A stretch of 5,006 nucleotides of DNA from Clostridia bacterium (GTDB lineage: Bacteria; Bacillota; Clostridia; Christensenellales; Pumilibacteraceae): positions 1 to 5,006 of the forward strand of contig CAAFIN010000372.1 of NCBI GenBank assembly GCA_900762945.1, in the 5' to 3' direction. The number at the start of each line of letters is the position of its first letter. The stretch's first letter is position 1. Below the pieces are notes generated by a model. That model made no database searches, was not told where the DNA came from, and was given only the letters and a program-made list of their open reading frames with translations. The position numbers and the translations under genes are program-made. Below are positions 1 through 4,981 of the stretch, piece after piece.

Positions 1-26
1 CGCGTCTGCCATTCCGCCACCTCCGC
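1..26 (-). tRNA. tRNA-Leu, 5' part only (cut by window edge)
   Basis: Read on the minus strand, the gene begins at 26 with the 7-nt acceptor arm GCGGAGG. It continues with the invariant TG at positions 8-9 and a D-arm reading GCGGAATGGCAGACGCG, which is the classic start of bacterial leucine tRNAs. The anticodon, long variable arm and 3' end lie outside the window, so the isoacceptor cannot be given. Serine tRNAs share the long-variable-arm class but start differently (GGAGAG...), so leucine is favoured. It is transcribed leftwards, out of the window, from the promoter at 40-68. Confidence 0.85.
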
Positions 27-39
27 AAGGCACCGTAAT

Positions 40-68
40 ATATTACTATTTTTCCGCGCGTTTGTCAA
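40..68 (-). promoter_or_regulatory. sigma-A-type promoter of the tRNA-Leu gene
   Basis: On the minus strand there is a perfect -35 box TTGACA (68-63). A 17-nt spacer separates it from a -10-like TAATAT (45-40). An overlapping TATATT (42-37) is a closer -10 match but gives a 20-nt spacer. Transcription would start near 33, only a few bases before the mature tRNA 5' end at 26. Short leaders are common for tRNA genes. Confidence 0.65.
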
Positions 69-122
69 TGATTTTCGCGCGATTAACGAGTTTTTTGATT
101 TTGGGACTGTGCGGCGGGCGTA

Positions 123-146
123 AAACCCGGCGGAAAGCCGCGGTTT
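123..146 (-). terminator. possible intrinsic terminator of the HD-domain gene
   Basis: About 30 bp beyond the stop of the HD-domain gene, the minus strand can fold as AAACC-(G bulge)-CGGC, loop TTTCC, GCCG-GGTTT. This gives about 9 base pairs with a GC-rich core, and the 3' arm runs into TTTTA. The U-run is short and partly inside the stem, so strength is uncertain. It separates the HD gene from the downstream tRNA promoter. Confidence 0.4.
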
Positions 147-176
147 CCCGTTATCCGACCGATTTTATCCTTATTG

Positions 177-692
177 CTAGCCCTTAACCGTGGGGAGCGA
201 CGGGCGGCAAGCGCTGCGGACGGGCTTGCGGCGCGCCTTTTTCAGCCCTTTGGCGGTTTCGACGGCGGCGCAGATTTTATCGGCAAGGCACAGTATCAGG
301 CTTTCGCGGCATTTCGGCACGACGAGGTTAAGCGGGAACATGTGCGAGAGAATCATATTCTTTTCGATCGCGTTCGGCGTGAAGTCGCGCTCGGCGTTTT
401 TGAGCGCGCGGCGGGCGTGACGGAAGCCGTGGAGGCGATGCGATTTATCCGATTCGTGCCAGTCGTACAGAAAATAATCGTGGAGGAGCGCTCCGCGTAC
501 GAGCGAGCGCATGTCTACGCGCAGACGGAACCTGCTCGCTAGCCTTACGCAAGTCACGGCGACCGCGAGCGAGTGCTTGAACACGCTGACTTTGCCGTGC
601 TGCATAAAGCGTTTTTCGAGATTGAAACCGTCCGAGCGGAGAATGTCGTCCGCGTAAAGATCGATTATTCGCATTGCCTGAATAGTGGTCAT
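177..692 (-). CDS. HD-domain phosphohydrolase-like protein
   Basis: The product is a 171-aa soluble protein with no signal peptide or membrane segment. It carries the HD superfamily metal-binding pattern: His40, the His71-Asp72 doublet (in ALLHDYFLYDW), further histidines at 85, 88, 92 and 117 (SHMFPL), and the late Asp138 in LADK. HD proteins are metal-dependent phosphohydrolases. The tract around LLHDYFLYDWH and SHMFPL resembles a conserved uncharacterised group in Clostridia and relatives, and the substrate is unknown. The ATG at 692 is chosen because GGTGA lies 8 nt before it. A GTG at 704 would add four residues but has no ribosome site. The gene is a single unit with its own promoter at 740-769 and a possible terminator at 123-146. 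The C-terminal ~25 residues are basic and Pro-containing and probably lie outside the domain. Confidence 0.85.
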   Translation of the reverse strand: MTTIQAMRIIDLYADDILRSDGFNLEKRFMQHGKVSVFKHSLAVAVTCVRLASRFRLRVDMRSLVRGALLHDYFLYDWHESDKSHRLHGFRHARRALKNAERDFTPNAIEKNMILSHMFPLNLVVPKCRESLILCLADKICAAVETAKGLKKARRKPVRSACRPSLPTVKG

Positions 693-722
693 TAAAACTT
701 TCACCGTTACGTTTATTTCTAT

Positions 723-750
723 TATATTCTATCACGTATATTCTATCACG
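723..750. repeat. perfect 14-bp tandem duplication upstream of the HD gene
   Basis: The 14-mer TATATTCTATCACG (plus-strand reading) occurs twice back to back, at 723-736 and 737-750, with no mismatch. On the minus strand each copy contributes a TAGAAT hexamer that resembles a -10 box (745-740 and 731-726). Only the upstream one is correctly spaced from the TTGACA at 769-764. Looks like a recent replication-slippage duplication inside the promoter. Confidence 0.9.
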
Positions 751-769
751 CGGGGTACGGTTTTGTCAA
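740..769 (-). promoter_or_regulatory. sigma-A-type promoter of the HD-domain gene
   Basis: On the minus strand a perfect -35 TTGACA (769-764) is followed after 18 nt by TAGAAT (745-740), which matches the -10 consensus at 5 of 6 positions. Transcription should start near 733, giving a leader of about 40 nt before the ATG at 692. It lies just after the stop of the upstream AraC-family gene, so the HD gene can be expressed independently of that regulator gene. Confidence 0.7.
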
Positions 770-793
770 CGTTCCCCGAAAAATTTTTCGTAT

Positions 794-1624
794 TCAGTCG
801 CGTTTTCTTAAAGCGCTCGGCGCCGCTCCGGTAATATCCCTGAACGCGCGGTTGAACGAGCGGATACTCTGAAACCCGCATGCGAACGCAATGTCGGACA
901 GCGACCGCGAAGTGGAGCGGATAAGCGTTGCGGCGCGGTCGACGCGGTACTGATTGACGAGAGTTTTGAATCCCGCGGCAAAATTCTTGCCGAACAGTCG
1001 CGAAAGGTAGCGGTAGTCGTAGCCGAGCGCTTTTGCCATGCCGGTGAGAGTAACGTCCTCGGCGTAGTTTGCTTCGATATAATCCAGCATGTCGCTGAAA
1101 AGCGAGTAATCCGCAGGACCGGCAATGAGCGTGGCGGCGGCGGAAAAATCTGCGCAAACGGCGTAAATCGCGGCTTTGAGCCGGAAATCGTCGGGTTTGT
1201 CCACGCGTATCGCGAATTCTTTCTGCCCGGGATACGCGCGCTCGTCCGACTTTTGCCCGGGAAAGATCATGACCTTTTCGATATATGCGAGTGTTTCGGG
1301 AGCGGGCACGAACACGGGCGAAAGCGGCGCTTTACCGGTCACAAGTCGCGTAAAGTCCTCGGCGTAACTGCCCGAGAATACCGCCACGAACGCCACGCAA
1401 TCCGCGTCCGAACGATAAGAGTGCGCCATAAACGGAGTTATCACCATTGCTTTTCCGGCTTCGACGACGTAATTCTTACCGCCCGCTTCGGCGTGGAGTT
1501 TGCCGGAAAGGACGTATGTGAATTCAAAACTTTTATGAAGGTGAGATTGCCACACCAGTCCGCGGTAAACGTACGCATTGTACAAATCGCCGCCCAGCGA
1601 ATTGTCCGTCTGATGATAAAACAT
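794..1624 (-). CDS. AraC-family transcriptional regulator with N-terminal cupin domain
   Basis: The product is a 276-aa regulator of usual length for the family. Residues ~15-90 form a cupin-like ligand pocket with His28-x-His30 and Glu34 (HLHKSFEF), a glycine turn (VLSGKL), the EAGKAMVITP strand pair and His68. Residues ~178-276 form the AraC/XylS DNA-binding domain with two helix-turn-helix units. The first is VTLTGMAKALGYDYRYLSRLF; the second holds SLSDIAFACGFQSIRSFNRAF and ends in the characteristic TGAAPSALRK. The ATG at 1624 has GAGG six nt upstream (1634-1631). Regulators of this build sense small organic ligands and usually activate a neighbouring operon. Its position divergent from the activase/glycyl-radical operon makes that operon the likely target (inference). 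The ligand cannot be deduced. Confidence 0.93.
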   Translation of the reverse strand: MFYHQTDNSLGGDLYNAYVYRGLVWQSHLHKSFEFTYVLSGKLHAEAGGKNYVVEAGKAMVITPFMAHSYRSDADCVAFVAVFSGSYAEDFTRLVTGKAPLSPVFVPAPETLAYIEKVMIFPGQKSDERAYPGQKEFAIRVDKPDDFRLKAAIYAVCADFSAAATLIAGPADYSLFSDMLDYIEANYAEDVTLTGMAKALGYDYRYLSRLFGKNFAAGFKTLVNQYRVDRAATLIRSTSRSLSDIAFACGFQSIRSFNRAFRDITGAAPSALRKRD

Positions 1625-1647
1625 TATTTTCCTCGTAAAAAAGTAAA

Positions 1648-1688
1648 ATTATGGCTATAAGTTTACAAGAAATATCTTGAAAAGTAAA
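1648..1688 (-). promoter_or_regulatory. candidate promoter of the AraC-family gene
   Basis: The minus strand upstream of the gene is AT-rich and holds only imperfect boxes. TTTACT (1688-1683) lies 17 nt from TAAACT (1665-1660), each matching consensus at 4 of 6. A nearer CATAAT (1653-1648, 5 of 6) has no good -35 partner. A weak, activator-dependent or self-regulated promoter would fit, but the exact boxes are uncertain. It overlaps the palindrome at 1666-1679 and the plus-strand promoter, so the two directions probably share control elements. Confidence 0.3.
1666..1679. promoter_or_regulatory. small palindrome in the divergent control region (candidate operator)
   Basis: CAAGA (1666-1670) and TCTTG (1675-1679) form a perfect 5-bp inverted repeat around AATA. 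The right arm overlaps the -35 box of the plus-strand promoter, and the site sits between the two divergent transcription units. Flanking it are two identical copies of AAAAGTAAA (1639-1647 and 1680-1688), 41 bp apart. The position fits a regulator site, but short AT-rich repeats also arise by chance. Confidence 0.3.
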
Positions 1689-1706
1689 GCATATGCGCGT
1701 TATAAT
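1677..1706 (+). promoter_or_regulatory. strong sigma-A-type promoter facing the glycyl radical operon
   Basis: TTGAAA (1677-1682, 5 of 6 matches to consensus) is followed after 18 nt by a perfect TATAAT (1701-1706). Transcription would start near 1713, just before the left end of the inverted-repeat element at 1719. The only plus-strand genes downstream are the activase and the glycyl radical enzyme, about 320 nt away in the present arrangement. No better promoter was seen nearer to the activase. Confidence 0.65.
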
Positions 1707-1718
1707 AGAGAAAAAGGA

Positions 1719-1743
1719 TAGGGTTATTTTAGCCATCAGTAAT
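1719..1743 (+). repeat. left terminal inverted repeat of the element
   Basis: Starts TAGGGTTATTTTAGCCATCA and ends GTAAT. It pairs with 1971-1998: 19 of the outer 20 bases match (T versus G at the ninth), and GTAAT matches again after a 3-nt gap in this arm. It begins about six bases after the predicted transcription start near 1713, so transcripts from that promoter would contain it. Confidence 0.75.
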
Positions 1744-1745
1744 AA

Positions 1746-1855
1746 CCTTAAAAACAGTCTTTTCCGCGCTTTCGCGTGTTGGATTGCTAGGCGTACGCCC
1801 GGTACGCCGTCGCACCCCACCGCACGAAATCATCGAAAAATCCTAGTTTTTAAGG
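1746..1855. repeat. internal inverted repeat pair (10 bp) inside the element
   Basis: CCTTAAAAAC (1746-1755) recurs as its exact reverse complement GTTTTTAAGG (1846-1855). Inside this pair is a 7-bp hairpin, GGCGTAC (1790-1796) and GTACGCC (1802-1808), with loop GCCCG. The element could therefore extrude or fold as nested stems, as is common for palindromic MITEs. Confidence 0.6.
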
Positions 1856-1970
1856 CGCGAAGCGTTTTTTCGGTTAATATGACGAGATAATTAAAAGTAA
1901 ACGACCGAACGCGGCGGGCGTACACGGAGCGGAATTTACCGCATAATTAGCCGTCATATTGTCCGCAAAA

Positions 1971-1998
1971 ATTACTAGTGATGGCTAAACTAACCCTA
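1971..1998 (-). repeat. right terminal inverted repeat of the element
   Basis: Read on the minus strand it starts TAGGGTTAGTTTAGCCATCA and ends CTAGTAAT, mirroring the left repeat at 1719-1743. The plus strand of this repeat contains an ATG (1981) in frame with the activase gene, but without a ribosome site. The repeat ends 33 bp before the preferred activase start. Confidence 0.75.
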
Positions 1999-2020
1999 CG
2001 AGTAAAAATTTTGACTAATC

Positions 2021-2027
2021 GGCGGTG
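2021..2027 (+). promoter_or_regulatory. ribosome binding site that sets the activase start
   Basis: GGCGGTG matches the extended Shine-Dalgarno GGAGGTG at 6 of 7 positions. Its GGCGG core lies six nt before the GTG at 2032. No comparable site precedes the upstream in-frame GTG at 1978, ATG at 1981 or TTG at 2011. Confidence 0.6.
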
Positions 2028-2031
2028 GATA

Positions 2032-2880
2032 GTGAGTTACGTTTTTTCTATAGAAGAGTTTTCGACGTTCGACGGACCGGGCGTGCGCACGGCGGTGTTT
2101 CTGAAAGGCTGCCCGCTTCGTTGCGAGTGGTGCCACAATCCCGAGGGACAGCGCGCGGAAAGCGAGTGGGTGAGAAGCCCCAACGGCTGTCTTAATTGCG
2201 GCGCGTGCGTTCGCGCGGGAAAAAGGCTCGCGGACGGCAAAACCGAACTCACGATGGCGAGCGCGGCGGTATGTCCGCGTAATCTTATACGGCTGTCGGG
2301 AACCGTTTACGAGCCGCAAGAACTTTGCGACAAACTTATGAAGAACGCGGAAATGCTGACGGCTATGGGCGGCGGCGTTACTTTTTCGGGCGGCGAACCG
2401 CTGCTTGACCACAAGTATCTTATAAAATGTCTGGATATTCTCGGGTGCCGCGTGCATCGCGCGGTGCAGACCTCGGGCTATGCCGCGGAACGTGTTTTTG
2501 CGGAAGTACTCAAGCGCGTCGAGTACGTTCTCTACGACCTCAAACTTATGGACGGAGCGGCTTTCCGGAAGTATTGCGGCGCGGACAACGAGATTATTCT
2601 CAAAAATTACCGTACGCTAGCGAAGTCGTGCGTGCCGTTCGTGACGCGGGTGCCGCTTATTCCCGGCGTGACCGACACGGAAGAAAACTTATCGGCGATC
2701 GCGGCGTTCGTTGCGGAAAACGGCGTGCGTTACGTCGAAACCCTGCCGTATAATAAAATGGCGGCCAGTAAATACGCGCTCGTAGGAAGAGAATATAACC
2801 CGAGTTTCGACGGCGAAAAAGAAGTGAACACGGGCGAGGAAATCTTTGCGAGATACGGAATAAAAGCCGTAAAAATGTGA
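2032..2880 (+). CDS. radical SAM glycyl radical enzyme activating enzyme
   Basis: The product is a 282-aa cytoplasmic activase. It reductively cleaves SAM at a [4Fe-4S] cluster to make a 5'-deoxyadenosyl radical that abstracts hydrogen from the glycine of its partner enzyme. Diagnostic motifs are FSTFDGPGVRTAVFLKGCP near the N-terminus, the radical-SAM CxxxCxxC at Cys27, Cys31 and Cys34 (CPLRCEWCHNP), GGGVTFSGGEPLL (~113-125) for SAM binding, YDLKLMD, RVPLIPGVTDTEEN and the terminal LPYNKMAASKYALVGREY. The inserted ferredoxin-like segment is reduced: only Cys53, Cys56, Cys59 and Cys81 remain, enough for one extra cluster at most, whereas many activases of dehydratase-type enzymes carry eight cysteines. 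The GTG at 2032 is chosen for its ribosome site and because homologues begin close to YVFSIEEF. An extension to 1978 would read through the terminal repeat of the element. The partner gene starts 20 nt downstream. Confidence 0.93.
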   Translation: MSYVFSIEEFSTFDGPGVRTAVFLKGCPLRCEWCHNPEGQRAESEWVRSPNGCLNCGACVRAGKRLADGKTELTMASAAVCPRNLIRLSGTVYEPQELCDKLMKNAEMLTAMGGGVTFSGGEPLLDHKYLIKCLDILGCRVHRAVQTSGYAAERVFAEVLKRVEYVLYDLKLMDGAAFRKYCGADNEIILKNYRTLAKSCVPFVTRVPLIPGVTDTEENLSAIAAFVAENGVRYVETLPYNKMAASKYALVGREYNPSFDGEKEVNTGEEIFARYGIKAVKM

Positions 2881-2886
2881 CGGAAA

Positions 2887-2892
2887 AAGGAA
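2887..2892 (+). promoter_or_regulatory. ribosome binding site that sets the glycyl radical enzyme start
   Basis: AAGGAA lies 8 nt before the ATG at 2901. The in-frame GTG at 2877 overlaps the activase stop codon but has no recognisable ribosome site, so 2901 is preferred. Translational coupling across the 20-nt gap is likely. Confidence 0.6.
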
Positions 2893-2900
2893 CGACGACG

Positions 2901-4916
2901 ATGACGGACAGAGTGAAAAATATGCTCGTAACGCTGAAATCGCGCGAGTACAGACGGCTTCGCGCGCTCGGCGGCGAGGACTTGACGGAGAAAATAAAGG
3001 GCTTAAGCCCGTACGAGTGGCGCGTGCGGCTTTTCGAAGCGGGACTTAATACCGAATCGCCCGTGTTCTACGGCGAGGACGATATTATCGGCTTTAACCG
3101 CAGTAACGCCGCGCTTCCGATCGATACGCGCATTACGGAGTGGCTGTTCGGAAACGTCGTTATCGACTTTAAGAAAGTACTTGCGATCGGACTGGACGGA
3201 ATAAAAGCCGAAGCGGAAGGAAAACTGAAAACCGCGGCGGACGAGTCCGCTGAGTTTCTTTCGGCGGTAATAAAAACGCTGTCCGCGTGCGACGGAATTA
3301 TCGGTAAATATCGGCTCGAAGCGGAAAAACAAGGGAAAACGCGGCTTGCCGAGGCTTTGGCGCGAGTGCCGAAACGCGGGGCGAGAAACTATTACGAAGC
3401 GCTTTTAACGATGAAATTCATGATTTTCGCGCTGCGCATAAACCGAAACGTGCATACGCCGCTCGGGCGCTTCGACGAGTATATGAAGCCGTACTACGAC
3501 GCGTCTAAGCAATCGGGCGCGACGGACGAGGAAATATCGGAACTGACCGAACTGTTCTTTATCTCGCTCAACTTCGATACCGATCTTTATCAGGGCATGC
3601 AAGTGGGCGATAACGGGCAGAGTATGGTGTTGGGCGGCGTGAGCGCCGACGGCGAAACGCGCGATAACCGGCTTACAGAAATCTGTCTTGCCGCTTCGGA
3701 AGAACTCGCGCTGATCGACCCGAAAATCAATCTTCGAGTGAATAAAAATACGCCGCTTGTCGTATACGAGCGCGCTACCGGGCTCACCAAACAAGGTTTG
3801 GGCTTTCCGCAGTATCTTAACGACGACGTGGTGATACCCGCGCTTATCGCGTGGGGCTACGACGAGCGCGACGCCCGCGACTACGCGGTAGCGGCTTGCT
3901 GGGAGTACATTACTTCGGGCGTGGGAGCGGATATTCCCAACGTAGCCACGATGAATTTTCCGCTTGCCGTGGAAAAAGCGACCGAAAAACTAGCCGATTG
4001 CCGCGACTTCGACGAGTTTATAACGGTCGTGAAGCGCGAGATTAAGGATCAGGTCGAAATAATCGTGCGAGAACATACGGAGCGGCTCGACAACCCCGAA
4101 CCCGATCCGTTTATATCGGCGTTTATCGGCGATTGCGTAGCGCGCGGCAAAGACGTGCGCCGAGGCGGAGCAAAATACAATAATTACGGCGTACACGGAG
4201 CGGGATTGTCTACCGCCGCCGACGCGGTGACTGCGATAAAAGTCAAGGTTTTCGACGAAAAATCGGTGACTGCGGACGAACTTATCGCCGCGCTGAAGGC
4301 TAATTACGAGGGTTACGCGGGACTAAGAAACGCGCTCGTCGCGTGTCCGAAAGCCGGCAACAACGACGACCTTCCCGACGGAATCATGCGCGTGATCGCA
4401 TATACGTTCGCGGACGCGCTGAAAGGCAAGAAAACGCCGTTCGGCGGCGTGTGGCGCGCGGGTACGGGCAGCGCTATGGAATACGTGCTGTCGGCGGCGA
4501 AAGTAGGCGCGACTGCCGACGGCAGACGTGCGGGCGAGGCTTACGGCTGCAGTTTTTCGCCGTCGCTTACGGCTCGGCTCAACGGTCCGTTGTCCGCGGT
4601 GCAGTCGTTCACGAAGTTCGACCTGCGCCCTATCTGCAACGGCGGTCCGTTCACGATCGAGATCCACGATACCGTGTTCAGAAACGCCGAGGGAGAGAAG
4701 AAAACCGCCGCGCTTATCAAGGCGTTTATCGAGCGCGGCGGGCATCAGATCCAGATCAACGCCATCAACCGCGACAGACTGCTCGACGCGCAAGCGCACC
4801 CCGAAAATTATCCCAACCTTATCGTGAGGGTATGGGGCTGGAGCGGTTATTTCGCCGAACTCGACAAAAAATATCAGGATCACGTCATACGCCGCACGGA
4901 GTTTAATTTCGGCTGA
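2901..4916 (+). CDS. glycyl radical enzyme (PFL-like superfamily), substrate unknown
   Basis: The product is a 671-aa oxygen-sensitive radical enzyme. The PFL-like barrel fills most of the protein, with family tracts such as TPLGRFDEYMKPYY, GQSMVLGGVSADG and GLGFPQYLNDDV. The catalytic thiyl residue is Cys333 in DYAVAACWEYITSG, with Glu335 placed like the general base of the Cys-x-Glu dehydratase/lyase group. The C-terminal glycyl radical domain runs from about ATADGRRAGE (residue ~537) through GGHQIQINAI to RVWGWSGYF, where Gly646 is the predicted radical site, 25 residues from the end. Pyruvate formate-lyase has adjacent cysteines at the active site, so Cys-Trp-Glu argues against that activity. 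At 671 aa it is shorter than typical characterised members (roughly 750-850 aa). The Trp residues next to both catalytic positions are unusual. It is the second gene of the operon with its activase. No transporter or microcompartment gene is in view to suggest a substrate. Class is certain; function is not. Confidence 0.93.
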   Translation: MTDRVKNMLVTLKSREYRRLRALGGEDLTEKIKGLSPYEWRVRLFEAGLNTESPVFYGEDDIIGFNRSNAALPIDTRITEWLFGNVVIDFKKVLAIGLDGIKAEAEGKLKTAADESAEFLSAVIKTLSACDGIIGKYRLEAEKQGKTRLAEALARVPKRGARNYYEALLTMKFMIFALRINRNVHTPLGRFDEYMKPYYDASKQSGATDEEISELTELFFISLNFDTDLYQGMQVGDNGQSMVLGGVSADGETRDNRLTEICLAASEELALIDPKINLRVNKNTPLVVYERATGLTKQGLGFPQYLNDDVVIPALIAWGYDERDARDYAVAACWEYITSGVGADIPNVATMNFPLAVEKATEKLADCRDFDEFITVVKREIKDQVEIIVREHTERLDNPEPDPFISAFIGDCVARGKDVRRGGAKYNNYGVHGAGLSTAADAVTAIKVKVFDEKSVTADELIAALKANYEGYAGLRNALVACPKAGNNDDLPDGIMRVIAYTFADALKGKKTPFGGVWRAGTGSAMEYVLSAAKVGATADGRRAGEAYGCSFSPSLTARLNGPLSAVQSFTKFDLRPICNGGPFTIEIHDTVFRNAEGEKKTAALIKAFIERGGHQIQINAINRDRLLDAQAHPENYPNLIVRVWGWSGYFAELDKKYQDHVIRRTEFNFG

Positions 4917-4920
4917 AACG

Positions 4921-4955
4921 CGGAAAGCCTTGGCGATTTTGCGCCGAAAATTCCG
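4921..4955 (+). terminator. weak hairpin after the glycyl radical enzyme gene
   Basis: CGGAA (4921-4925) pairs with TTCCG (4951-4955), and inside it GGCG (4932-4935) pairs with CGCC (4942-4945) across the loop ATTTTG. It starts 5 bp after the stop codon. No U-run follows (TAAAAACG), so it is not a textbook intrinsic terminator and may only protect the 3' end, or mean nothing. Confidence 0.25.
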
Positions 4956-4981
4956 TAAAAACGCGAAAACGTTGCAAACGG

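Larger units (their letters stand above)
1719..1998. mobile_element. MITE-like non-autonomous element with terminal inverted repeats
   Basis: The ~280-bp segment is bounded by inverted repeats reading inwards TAGGGTTA(T/G)TTTAGCC and then ATCA. They are 19/20 identical and extend to 24/25 if a 3-nt gap is allowed. Both ends are TA, which would fit a TA target duplication as used by IS630/Tc1-mariner-type transposases (family knowledge; the parent element is not identified). No other flanking duplication is visible. Inside there is a second inverted pair (1746-1755 with 1846-1855), a hairpin at 1790-1808 and a subterminal repeat at 1947-1956, but no credible open reading frame. Small size, terminal repeats, no gene and intergenic location together support a MITE. 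A structured leader RNA is the alternative reading. Confidence 0.65.

Noticed and set aside
174..542. 122-codon plus-strand frame opposite the HD-domain gene
   Set aside because: It is antisense to a gene with clear HD metal-binding motifs and a proper promoter and ribosome site. Its own translation shows no family features.
777..790. Perfect 14-bp palindrome CGAAAAATTTTTCG just after the AraC-family stop
   Set aside because: As an RNA hairpin it would be A-U rich with no loop room and no following U-run, so it is not a convincing terminator. Its position near the HD promoter is noted only.
1693..1890. 65-codon plus-strand open frame across the promoter and element
   Set aside because: It begins upstream of the predicted transcription start, at 1693, crosses the left terminal repeat, has no ribosome site and shows no recognisable domain. 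Not treated as a gene of the element.
1932..1980. Outward promoter in the right end of the element (CATAAT at 1942, CATATT at 1955)
   Set aside because: No acceptable -35 box lies 16-19 nt upstream of either hexamer, so the promoter at 1677-1706 remains the best candidate for the operon.
2877..2900. GTG at 2877 as the glycyl radical enzyme start, overlapping the activase stop
   Set aside because: It has no ribosome site, while ATG 2901 has AAGGAA at good spacing. The eight extra residues (including TEKGTTT) do not look like family sequence.
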